Positions 1 through 5,510 of a DNA stretch of 7,221 nucleotides are shown here, piece by piece. Both the position numbers and the translations under genes were made by a program. The DNA comes from Clostridiales bacterium (GTDB lineage Bacteria > Bacillota > Clostridia > Oscillospirales > Oscillospiraceae), in NCBI GenBank assembly GCA_004557655.1, contig SFGJ01000041.1, forward strand, positions 1 to 7,221, given 5' to 3'. Positions within the stretch are counted from its first letter, which is position 1, and every line of letters begins with the position of its first letter. The notes beneath the pieces were generated by a model. That model did not search any database. It had not been told where the DNA came from and saw only the letters and a program-made list of their open reading frames with translations.

Positions 1-255
1 AAACCAATAGGGGTTGTTTCTGTAACAAAGGGTTTAATAGAGGATCTTTATATTCTTCCAGATATGCAAAACATGGGTTATGGAACGAAATTGTTACTAC
101 ACGCAGTAGGCCAATGTACGGATATCCCTACGCTGTGGATTCTTGAGAATAATATAAATGCTGAGAGACTCTATCGTCGAATAGGCTTTAAGGAGACAGG
201 GAGAAAGAACGCAATAACAAATAAACTTGATGAGATTGAGTTCGCATTGACATAA
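1..255 (+). CDS. GNAT family N-acetyltransferase, C-terminal part (5' end outside window)
   Basis: The reading frame is open from the first base and ends at TAA 253-255, leaving 84 residues of a protein whose start lies upstream. The fold is that of GNAT acetyltransferases, which move an acetyl group from acetyl-CoA to an amine. The acetyl-CoA binding loop is seen at residues 23-30 (QNMGYGTK, matching Q/RxxGxG/A), preceded by the strand LYILP; the C-terminal motif NINAERLYRRIGF at residues 51-63 is the typical NxxAxxLYxxxGF of the family. About half of a usual 140-170 residue protein is present. The substrate (drug, protein N-terminus or metabolite) cannot be told. The gene is clearly more AT-rich than the rest of the window, which suggests a separate origin. 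It converges on the minus-strand units to its right; no terminator with a T-tract for its own strand is seen. Confidence 0.85.
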   Translation, partial: KPIGVVSVTKGLIEDLYILPDMQNMGYGTKLLLHAVGQCTDIPTLWILENNINAERLYRRIGFKETGRKNAITNKLDEIEFALT

Positions 256-274
256 ATTCCTGTTTGTCGAACTG

Positions 275-300
275 ATAAAAACCCTTTAGGAACTAAAGGG
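275..300 (-). terminator. Rho-independent terminator, minus strand
   Basis: A perfect 8-bp inverted repeat (CCCTTTAG at 282-289, CTAAAGGG at 293-300) closes a 3-nt loop. Read on the minus strand it is followed at once by TTTTTATC (281-274), the standard layout of an intrinsic terminator. On the plus strand no T-run follows. It would end any minus-strand transcript crossing 530-300 and protect the convergent acetyltransferase gene. Confidence 0.8.
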
Positions 301-443
301 CGCACTTCTATACTCTCCTAACGGGAGTATCGTGCGTCCTGGGTCGCTTCATTCCCGGTCAGCAGAGGAAAACTGCCTGACCGAGAATGTTTCGTCACGA
401 CCTTCCGTCAAGGTGGTTACACCCCCTTGCGCTGCTAAAGCGG

Positions 444-488
444 CTATCCCCTGTGGACTTGCCGCCAGCAAGTTTGAAGATTAGACAT
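444..488 (-). CDS. Possible 14-codon leader peptide with hidden ribosome site
   Basis: ATG at 488-486 starts the short ORF MSNLQTCWRQVHRG ending at TAG 446-444. A GGAGG sequence (501-497) lies 8 bases upstream, ideal spacing for a ribosome site. That GGAGG sits in one arm of the hairpin 494-527, so folding would hide it. This resembles translational attenuators ahead of resistance or mobile-element genes, but no long gene follows before the terminator at 300. Two other frames here are also open: a 36-codon ORF at 395-505 without a good ribosome site, and a 43-codon stretch at 349-480 without ATG. The open frames may therefore be a by-product of a conserved RNA sequence. Translation is inferred only from the ribosome site. 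Confidence 0.3.
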   Translation of the reverse strand: MSNLQTCWRQVHRG

Positions 489-493
489 AAACA

Positions 494-527
494 AATCCTC
501 CGCATGGTCTAAGCCATACGGAGGATT
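494..527 (-). promoter_or_regulatory. Hairpin sequestering a GGAGG ribosome site
   Basis: A 9-bp perfect stem (AATCCTCCG 494-502 with CGGAGGATT 519-527), one mismatch, then a further 4-bp stem (504-507 with 514-517) and a 6-nt loop. On the minus strand the downstream arm carries GGAGG at 501-497, eight bases before the ATG at 488, and the upstream arm carries its complement. The structure could act as a translational switch. Its minus-strand 3' flank is only mildly T-rich (TTTGTTTATG), so it is a weaker terminator candidate than the stem at 282-300. Confidence 0.5.
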
Positions 528-575
528 AACTGTTTTACGGACACCCGTCAATTTGGATTGTGTGGTTTTCGATTG

Positions 576-962
576 TCAGCACCTGCCGCATTGCAAGTCC
601 GATTCATCGGCCTCGCCCCAGAAGGCGCGGACGCAGTTGGCCGCCGGGAACTTCCTTTTCCCGATACCGTATCCGACCGTTTTTGTCCTCATCAAAGGCA
701 TGGAGCCAAACATCTGCCCAAAGTGCGCCAACAGCGCAGCGCCGGTGGGGGTACACAGCTCGCCCCTGACCTGGCCGCCATAGCACGGAATGCCCTCCAG
801 AAGATGGACCGTAGCCGGTGCGGGTACCGGCACCAGGCCATGGGCACACCATACCTGCCCGCAGCCAACATGGATAGGAGAGACGGCGATAAAATCCGGC
901 TTCAGCAGATACAGGGCATAGCACACGCCGGTTATGTCGGCAACGGCATATACAAACTGCAA
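576..962 (-). pseudogene. larC: larC fragment (nickel-pincer cofactor nickel insertion), both ends missing
   Basis: LarC inserts nickel into the pincer nucleotide cofactor of lactate racemase and related enzymes. The fragment matches the internal part of LarC: VADITGVCYALYLLKPD (residues 8-23 of the open frame), then CAHGLVPVPAPATVHLL (39-55), YGGQVRGELCTPTGAALL (61-78) and the conserved IGYG-like stretch VGYGIGKRKFP (96-106). A full LarC is about 400 residues; only about 115 recognisable residues remain. The N-terminal part, including the usual HFHE-type segment just before this region, is replaced by unrelated codons reaching a TGA at 986-984. The C-terminal half is lost: after FWGEADE the frame soon stops at TGA 578-576. 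The open frame has no ATG start (the listed start is TTG), and no larA, larB or larE neighbour is in the window. It is a non-functional remnant left by rearrangement. Confidence 0.8.
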
Positions 963-995
963 AAGGCAGCTTGCAATGCCTGCTCAGAAAACACA

Positions 996-1043
996 AAACC
1001 GCTGTAATCTCCATCTTTCGTGGGATGGGGATTACAGCGGTTT
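996..1043 (-). terminator. Strong Rho-independent terminator of the ABC exporter genes
   Basis: A 14-bp perfect inverted repeat (996-1009 with 1030-1043), an inner T/G mismatch, and a further 4-bp stem CCAT/ATGG (1011-1014/1025-1028) enclose a 10-nt loop. On the minus strand the hairpin runs into a T-rich tail (TTTTGTGTTTTC, 998-987). It lies 22 bases past the TAA of the second exporter gene, the expected place for the operon end. The outer T/A pairs also give some T-richness on the plus side, so it may work in both directions. Confidence 0.85.
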
Positions 1044-1065
1044 CTTTCTGACGCACAGAGCAGCT

Positions 1066-2940
1066 TTACTCCGTATAATACTGCGCCTGTGCGTTCCAGA
1101 GCGCGTAGTATTTGCCGCCCCGATCGGCGAGCAATTCGGCGTGACTGCCCTGCTGAATGATCGCGCCCTCGTGGAACACGGCGATCTCGTCGCAGAATTT
1201 GCAGGAGGACAGGCGATGGGAGATATAGATGGCAGTCTTATCGCCTGCGATCTCATCGAACTTACTGTAGATCTCTGCCTCGGCGATGGGGTCCAACGCC
1301 GCCGTCGGCTCGTCGAGGATGATAAAGGGCGCGTCCTTATAGAGTGCGCGGGCAATGGCGATCTTCTGCGCCTCGCCGCCGGAAACCTCGACACCGTCCT
1401 CGGAGAGATTTTTGTAAAGCATGGTGTCCAGACCCTTTTCCATCGCTGCAAGACGGTCTGCGAAGCCTGCATCGATCAGAGCTTTCCTTGCCCGGTCACG
1501 GTCATATTCCATGCTGCCCGCCACATTCGCGCCCAAAGGCTGGCAGATGAGCTGGAAATCCTGAAATACCACGGAAAATATGCCCATGTAATCGTCATAG
1601 CGGTACTTGCGGATGTCGATGCCGTTGAGCAAAATCTGCCCCTCCTGCGGGTCGTACAGGCGGCACAGGAGCTTTATGAAGGTGGTCTTGCCGCTGCCGT
1701 TTTCGCCCACGATGGCAAGTCTTTTTCCGACCTTGAACCTCATATTCACATGGCGCAGCGCCCAGATGTCCGAGCCGGGATAACGGAAGGATACATCCCG
1801 AAACTCCACGTCATACTGACGATCCGACCTCTTTTCGGTGGTGAGACTCCCCTGATACATGGAATTTGGAATGTCGAGAAACGTATAGATGGCCTTGAGG
1901 AACTCAGCATTGGCCCGCATATGACTGACGGTGCTCAGTAGCAGGGCGGCGTTGCCGGAAAATGTGGTCACGGCGCTGACATACTGGGTCACGCTGCCGA
2001 TGCCGAAGGCACCGCCCAGCGCCTTCAAGCATACGAACACATACACAACGCCGGAGAGAACAGCGGATAGAGAGGCGGCCAGCGCCTTGCTCAGTCCCAC
2101 AGTGGTCTGGGACGCCTTTGCCACGGGAGAGCCGACGCCGAAGATATTCACTGTGCGGACATAATGCTCCGCCAGTTCGCTCTGGCGGTACATTCTGCGA
2201 TCCATGTCTTTTTCCTTGTCCCCCGGCTGCATGAAAACGAAGTGGCTGAACACGCGATTGCCGAAGCATACCTGCTCTGCCAGCGTGTTCCAGGCAGAAT
2301 AGGCTCTGCCGACCAGCGCCGGACCAAGGCAGGTAACGGCGGCAATCAGCAGAAGGATGCCCACAAGGAAAAGCGGGTGATTGAGAGCGGTCAATTTTCC
2401 CGCCGAGGTCGGGACTTGCCGGGTGAACAGGCTCACCGTCAAGGCGGCAGCCCCTAAAATGCCGGTGATGCCTTGGACTGCCTGCGTATAGTACAGCTTG
2501 AGATGGGCAAAGCCCCAACCGGACCAGGCGGCATTCTGCCGGATCTGAGAGAACAGATCACGTGTTTCCTGCCTGTCACAGTCGGCATAATCCATCCGCA
2601 GAAATTTCTCGGTATACAAAACTTCTTTCTGTCTGTCAAGCAGTTCGCCCCGGACATTTTTCCACCTCTCCAGCACGGCCTTGAGCAGCTCTGCCGCAGC
2701 ACTGACCGCTACGATCCAAAGGACCCATTTGGCCAGAATCTCCGGTCTGCGAAGGGTGGATAGTTCATCGACAAGCCGGGCGGAGAGCCAGATGACCGCA
2801 TAGGGCGATGCTGCCTCCACAACAGCACAGAGGATAAACGGCATAAAGCAGCCCGGTGCGATCCGGCGCATATCTCGTGCCGCCCGGCGGTGGATGGCAA
2901 AGGTCTCCCGCAGGCTCATGCCCTCAGCTTTCTTCTTCAT
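1066..2940 (-). CDS. ABC exporter half-transporter B (permease fused to ATPase)
   Basis: A 624-residue half-transporter of the type IV exporter layout: an N-terminal membrane domain with hydrophobic segments near residues 30-55, 70-92, 155-172, 188-210, 285-305 and 315-338, then an ATPase domain from about 375. The ATPase shows Walker A GENGSGKT (412-419), Q-loop Q460, signature VSGGE (519-523), Walker B with catalytic E544 in IILDEPTAALD, and H-loop H575. All key residues for ATP hydrolysis are present; the signature departs slightly from LSGGQ. It probably pairs with the upstream exporter as a heterodimer in the cell membrane and moves a peptide, drug or lipid-like compound outward; the substrate is not readable. 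The start ATG 2940-2938 is preferred over in-frame codons up to 3000 because a strong AAGGAGGTG lies 7 bases upstream and the upstream stop overlaps here. The gene overlaps its partner by 17 bases, which implies translational coupling. Confidence 0.9.
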   Translation of the reverse strand: MKKKAEGMSLRETFAIHRRAARDMRRIAPGCFMPFILCAVVEAASPYAVIWLSARLVDELSTLRRPEILAKWVLWIVAVSAAAELLKAVLERWKNVRGELLDRQKEVLYTEKFLRMDYADCDRQETRDLFSQIRQNAAWSGWGFAHLKLYYTQAVQGITGILGAAALTVSLFTRQVPTSAGKLTALNHPLFLVGILLLIAAVTCLGPALVGRAYSAWNTLAEQVCFGNRVFSHFVFMQPGDKEKDMDRRMYRQSELAEHYVRTVNIFGVGSPVAKASQTTVGLSKALAASLSAVLSGVVYVFVCLKALGGAFGIGSVTQYVSAVTTFSGNAALLLSTVSHMRANAEFLKAIYTFLDIPNSMYQGSLTTEKRSDRQYDVEFRDVSFRYPGSDIWALRHVNMRFKVGKRLAIVGENGSGKTTFIKLLCRLYDPQEGQILLNGIDIRKYRYDDYMGIFSVVFQDFQLICQPLGANVAGSMEYDRDRARKALIDAGFADRLAAMEKGLDTMLYKNLSEDGVEVSGGEAQKIAIARALYKDAPFIILDEPTAALDPIAEAEIYSKFDEIAGDKTAIYISHRLSSCKFCDEIAVFHEGAIIQQGSHAELLADRGGKYYALWNAQAQYYTE

Positions 2941-4747
2941 CCTGCACACCTCCTTCCTGATAATAGCGGCTCTGCACGGCAAATAGCTCCGCATAAGCAC
3001 CGCCCTTTGCCAGTAACTCCTTGTGGGTACCCTCCTCGGCGATGCCGCCGTCTGCTATAAAGAGGATGCGGTCACAGAAGCGGGTAGACGCCAGCCGGTG
3101 GGAGATGAACACGGAGGTCTTACCCGCCGTCATATCGCTGTACTTTTGGTAAATATCGTTTTCCGCAATGGGGTCCAGCGCCGCCGTAGGCTCGTCCAGA
3201 ACGAGGATGGGCCCGTCCTTATAAAGCGCTCTCGCCAGCATCAGCCGCTGGGTCTGGCCGCCGGAGAGCTGTACGCCGTCCAGATACACCTCCCGGCCAA
3301 AGTGGGTATCCACCCCTTGGGGGAATTTGGCAATAGCCTCTGTCAAGCCGGCCTGTGCAAGGCAATGATCGACTTTTACTCTGTCGATATGCTCGGTGGT
3401 CTGGGCAACACATTCCGCAATGGTGGTATCCAAAATGGAAAACCCCTGAAACACGGCGGAAAACAGGCGGTAATACGCGCTGCGGTCAAATTCACGAATA
3501 TCCTGCCCGTTTAGCAGCACACGCCCCTCGGTAGGGTCGTAGAAGCCGCAAAGCAGCATAACCATGGTGGTCTTGCCCGCACCGTTCAAGCCCACCACCG
3601 CCAGCTTTTCGCCGGGATGGATGGTCAGGTCTATGTGTCTGAGAATATCCCTCTCCGTGCCCGGATAGTGGAAGGACACGTTCTCCAGCCGCAGCTCATA
3701 CCCGTCGGCTGCGGGCGGCTGCACTCCGCCCTCAAACTGAAACGGCTCCGGAATGTTCAGATATTCCTGTATTTTGGACAGGTCGATGCTCTCCTTATGC
3801 AGTTGGCTGCACTGGGTCAGGATGCCGGTCACCCACGATGCAGCGCCGCTGACGGCGGTAAAGTAGAGCAAAAATGTCGATGCAGGCCAGCCATGTACCA
3901 GAGTTTGCCGAATCAGATACGCATACGCGATGCCGTTGCGAAGAAGCGTCAGCGCCATGTCAGCCACATTAGCCCAGAGATAAGTCCTTTCCCGGCGGGC
4001 GATGAAGGCGGAGAGTGCCTTCATGGATTTTTCCCGCAATTCCCGCAGCCAAGGGGCTAAACCAAAGATGCGGATGTCCTTGGCAAGCTGTATCTGCCGA
4101 GGCTGCGTCAGAAAATAGTGCAGTTCCTTGTCAGACTGTTCCCGTTCATCCCGGTGGCGGTACTCCCACTCACTGATGTAGTGGGAAACGAAGAAGTCTG
4201 CTGCGGCGGTCAGCACCACCAGCAGGATCAAAAAGCGGCTCAAGCGGGAGAACAGCAGCAGATATACGGCAAAGCCGCCGAGATTTGCCAGCAGCTCCGT
4301 CAGCGTTCGCCAAATATGCTCCGCCGCATCGTCGTTGCCGCTGGTGGCCCGCTGCGCCTGCTCCTCCAGCTTCAGAATTTTGGAGTCGTGGACATTTGGG
4401 TAGGAGGTCTCGCCGCTTTTCCGGGAGATCATGCGGATGATGGCACAGCGAACATCGATCTCACCGGGCATCCGGATGGCATCGCAATACGCCGCAGCCC
4501 CCTGTAAGAGAAGAAGAGCCGCTGTGAAAAATCCGATAGTTGTCAGCAACTCCCCCACGGGAACGCCCTGCTCCACCCTCGTAAGAATTTCCGGTGTGAC
4601 ATAGAGCTGCGCCAAATCCAACGCCACTTTGATGGCCGCGACCACAACGCAAAGGAGCAGCACTCTCCTGCGCTTCTCCCAAGCGGTCCGCACCATAAAG
4701 CAGACATTTTGCCGGACGCTGTACTTCGGTTTTTCTCTGTGTTTCAT
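2924..4747 (-). CDS. ABC exporter half-transporter A (permease fused to ATPase)
   Basis: A complete 607-residue half-transporter. Hydrophobic segments lie near residues 28-52, 68-88, 152-167, 170-190, 258-280 and 290-310; the ATPase domain starts near 350. It shows Walker A GLNGAGKT (386-393), Q-loop Q434, consensus signature LSGGQ (494-498), Walker B with catalytic E519 (LVLDEPTAALD) and H-loop H550. With the gene after it, it forms a likely heterodimeric exporter; the two ATPases share long stretches such as DEPTAALDPIAE, as in a duplicated pair. There is no N-terminal peptidase domain of the type that cleaves double-glycine leader peptides, and no precursor peptide gene is seen nearby, so bacteriocin maturation is not supported. 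The start ATG 4747-4745 has GAGGTG about 8 bases upstream. Transport of an antimicrobial, a signal peptide or a self-made toxic product is possible; the regulators upstream favour a stress- or signal-induced role. Confidence 0.9.
   Translation of the reverse strand: MKHREKPKYSVRQNVCFMVRTAWEKRRRVLLLCVVVAAIKVALDLAQLYVTPEILTRVEQGVPVGELLTTIGFFTAALLLLQGAAAYCDAIRMPGEIDVRCAIIRMISRKSGETSYPNVHDSKILKLEEQAQRATSGNDDAAEHIWRTLTELLANLGGFAVYLLLFSRLSRFLILLVVLTAAADFFVSHYISEWEYRHRDEREQSDKELHYFLTQPRQIQLAKDIRIFGLAPWLRELREKSMKALSAFIARRERTYLWANVADMALTLLRNGIAYAYLIRQTLVHGWPASTFLLYFTAVSGAASWVTGILTQCSQLHKESIDLSKIQEYLNIPEPFQFEGGVQPPAADGYELRLENVSFHYPGTERDILRHIDLTIHPGEKLAVVGLNGAGKTTMVMLLCGFYDPTEGRVLLNGQDIREFDRSAYYRLFSAVFQGFSILDTTIAECVAQTTEHIDRVKVDHCLAQAGLTEAIAKFPQGVDTHFGREVYLDGVQLSGGQTQRLMLARALYKDGPILVLDEPTAALDPIAENDIYQKYSDMTAGKTSVFISHRLASTRFCDRILFIADGGIAEEGTHKELLAKGGAYAELFAVQSRYYQEGGVQDEEES
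2947..2955 (-). promoter_or_regulatory. Ribosome binding site that fixes the start of exporter B
   Basis: AAGGAGGTG on the minus strand, with GGAGG ending 8 bases before ATG 2940-2938. It lies inside the end of the upstream exporter gene and argues against the longer reading that begins at 3000, which would place this site inside the coding region. Confidence 0.75.
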
Positions 4748-4768
4748 GTCGTTTCACCTCACGCGCAT

Positions 4769-4777
4769 AGCATAGCA
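4769..4777 (-). promoter_or_regulatory. Possible extended -10 promoter for the exporter genes
   Basis: On the minus strand TGCTATGCT (4777-4769) fits an extended -10 element (TGn followed by TATGCT); no convincing -35 precedes it. It falls in the 33 bases between the terminator at 4781-4811 and the exporter A start, where a promoter would be needed if the terminator is efficient. The transcript leader would be only about 15 bases but would include GAGGTG. This is a short, weak match. Confidence 0.3.
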
Positions 4778-4780
4778 GAA

Positions 4781-4811
4781 AAAAATCGTCCCCGGTTGAT
4801 TCCGGGGACGA
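4781..4811 (-). terminator. Rho-independent terminator between kinase and exporter genes
   Basis: A perfect 10-bp stem (TCGTCCCCGG 4786-4795 with CCGGGGACGA 4802-4811) around a 6-nt loop, followed on the minus strand by an uninterrupted run of seven Ts (4785-4779). It sits 32 bases after the kinase stop and 34 bases before exporter A. It should stop most transcription from the regulator genes, or serve as a control point by read-through. Confidence 0.85.
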
Positions 4812-4842
4812 ATCGCTTTTTCCGGGGGATGAATTGCAGCTC

Positions 4843-5505
4843 TCACTCCTGCGGAAGCAGTATTTCAGTGGTGAATGCACCGTCCTCGCTGTTGCGGCTG
4901 ATGTATCCGTCCAGCCGCTCCACGATGGCGTCGATGCGAACAAGGCCAAAGCCATGCCCCTCGCCCTTGGTGCTGCGGAACAGCCCTCCCTCCTTCTGCA
5001 TTTTCTTCCCGGCGGTAAAATTGGTGAAGGAGATGTAGAGCTGGGTGTTTTTCATATCCATATAGACCCGGATGAGGCGCTTGTCCTCCGGCAGCTTCAT
5101 GCTGGCCTCAATGGCGTTGTCGAAGAGATTGCCGAGGATGCAGCAGAGATCGATCTCCGAGGACTTCAGCCGGACGGGGATGTGGGCATCCGCCGCGACC
5201 TCAATGCCCTTCGCCTTTGCAAGGGAAATCTTGGAGTTGAGGATGGCGTCGGTCATGGGATTGCCGGTCTTGATGACCGTGTCCACGGTTTGCAGGTCGG
5301 TGTCCAGCAGGTCGAGGTAGTTTTGGATGGCGTCCCAATCTCCCGCGGCAGCGTAAGCCTTCATGGTCTGGATATGGTTGCGGTAGTCATGCCGCCAGCC
5401 GCGGATCTGGCGGTACATATTGTCTACTTCGCGATAATGCGTTTCGATCAGTTCCTGCTGATAGGAGGCGAGCTGCTTTTCGATTTTCTTTGCAAACAAT
5501 TCCAT
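4843..5505 (-). CDS. Short GHKL sensor histidine kinase lacking membrane and sensor domains
   Basis: A 220-residue kinase of the AgrC/DcuS-like type (HPK10/SPOB-related). Residues 1-36 look like a charged helix, probably coiled coil. The phosphorylated histidine is H39 in GWRHDYRNHIQTM. The ATPase domain follows, with the N-box GNLFDNAIEA (125-134, N126 and N130) and the glycine box GHGFGL (183-188) after the STKGEG lid. It should phosphorylate itself and pass the phosphate to the regulator encoded just before it. AgrC-type kinases are about 430 residues with six membrane helices; this one has none. The start is well placed: ATG 5505-5503 lies 5 bases after the regulator's TAA, with GAGGTAAGG upstream. 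There is no extended upstream frame that could encode lost helices, so the short form looks native rather than truncated. It may take its signal from the exporter or from a soluble ligand. Confidence 0.88.
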   Translation of the reverse strand: MELFAKKIEKQLASYQQELIETHYREVDNMYRQIRGWRHDYRNHIQTMKAYAAAGDWDAIQNYLDLLDTDLQTVDTVIKTGNPMTDAILNSKISLAKAKGIEVAADAHIPVRLKSSEIDLCCILGNLFDNAIEASMKLPEDKRLIRVYMDMKNTQLYISFTNFTAGKKMQKEGGLFRSTKGEGHGFGLVRIDAIVERLDGYISRNSEDGAFTTEILLPQE

Positions 5506-5510
5506 ACGCC

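Larger units (their letters stand above)
276..530 (-). ncRNA. Candidate structured RNA or attenuator leader of unknown family
   Basis: This gene-free stretch holds a chain of inverted repeats, listed in minus-strand order: 519-527 with 494-502 plus inner pairs 514-517/504-507; 468-473/457-462 (6 bp, 5-nt loop); 410-414/400-404; 377-383 with 356-362 plus outer GAAT/ATTC 385-388/351-354; 325-330/310-315 extended by 332-336/301-305; and the terminator stem 293-300/282-289. Having so many stems in about 250 bases, ending in a terminator on the same strand, is what a structured RNA or a regulatory leader looks like. A possible -35 (TTGACG, 551-546) lies upstream, but no good -10 accompanies it. 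I do not recognise an RNA family. Alternatives are the non-coding end of an integrative element, or a translated short ORF. The direction is inferred from the terminator. Confidence 0.4.

Noticed and set aside
349..480. 43-codon open minus stretch (ending RQFSSADRE) as a protein gene
   Set aside because: It has no ATG and no ribosome site and spans several strong stems; other frames over the same bases are also open, so coding is not supported.
604..1056. Minus-strand open frame of 150 codons over the larC region
   Set aside because: It starts at GTG just before the terminator hairpin and reads through it; the LarC motifs are in the other minus frame.
934..1941. Long plus-strand open frame of 335 codons opposite exporter B
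   Set aside because: It lies antisense to the ATPase domain with perfect family motifs on the other strand and crosses the terminator hairpin; no family motif or ribosome site supports it. It is a by-product of GC-rich codon use.
2941..3000. Longer start of exporter B at 3000 (20 extra residues)
   Set aside because: The strong ribosome site at 2947-2955 points to ATG 2940, and the extension is read entirely inside the upstream gene.
3023..3514. Plus-strand open frame opposite exporter A
   Set aside because: Antisense to the ATPase domain with conserved Walker and signature motifs; no independent support.
4748..4842. Precursor peptide gene for the exporter
   Set aside because: Neither this gap nor 963-1065 or 6210-6245 contains a short ORF with a ribosome site and a double-glycine leader, so a bacteriocin or pheromone precursor is not seen in the window.
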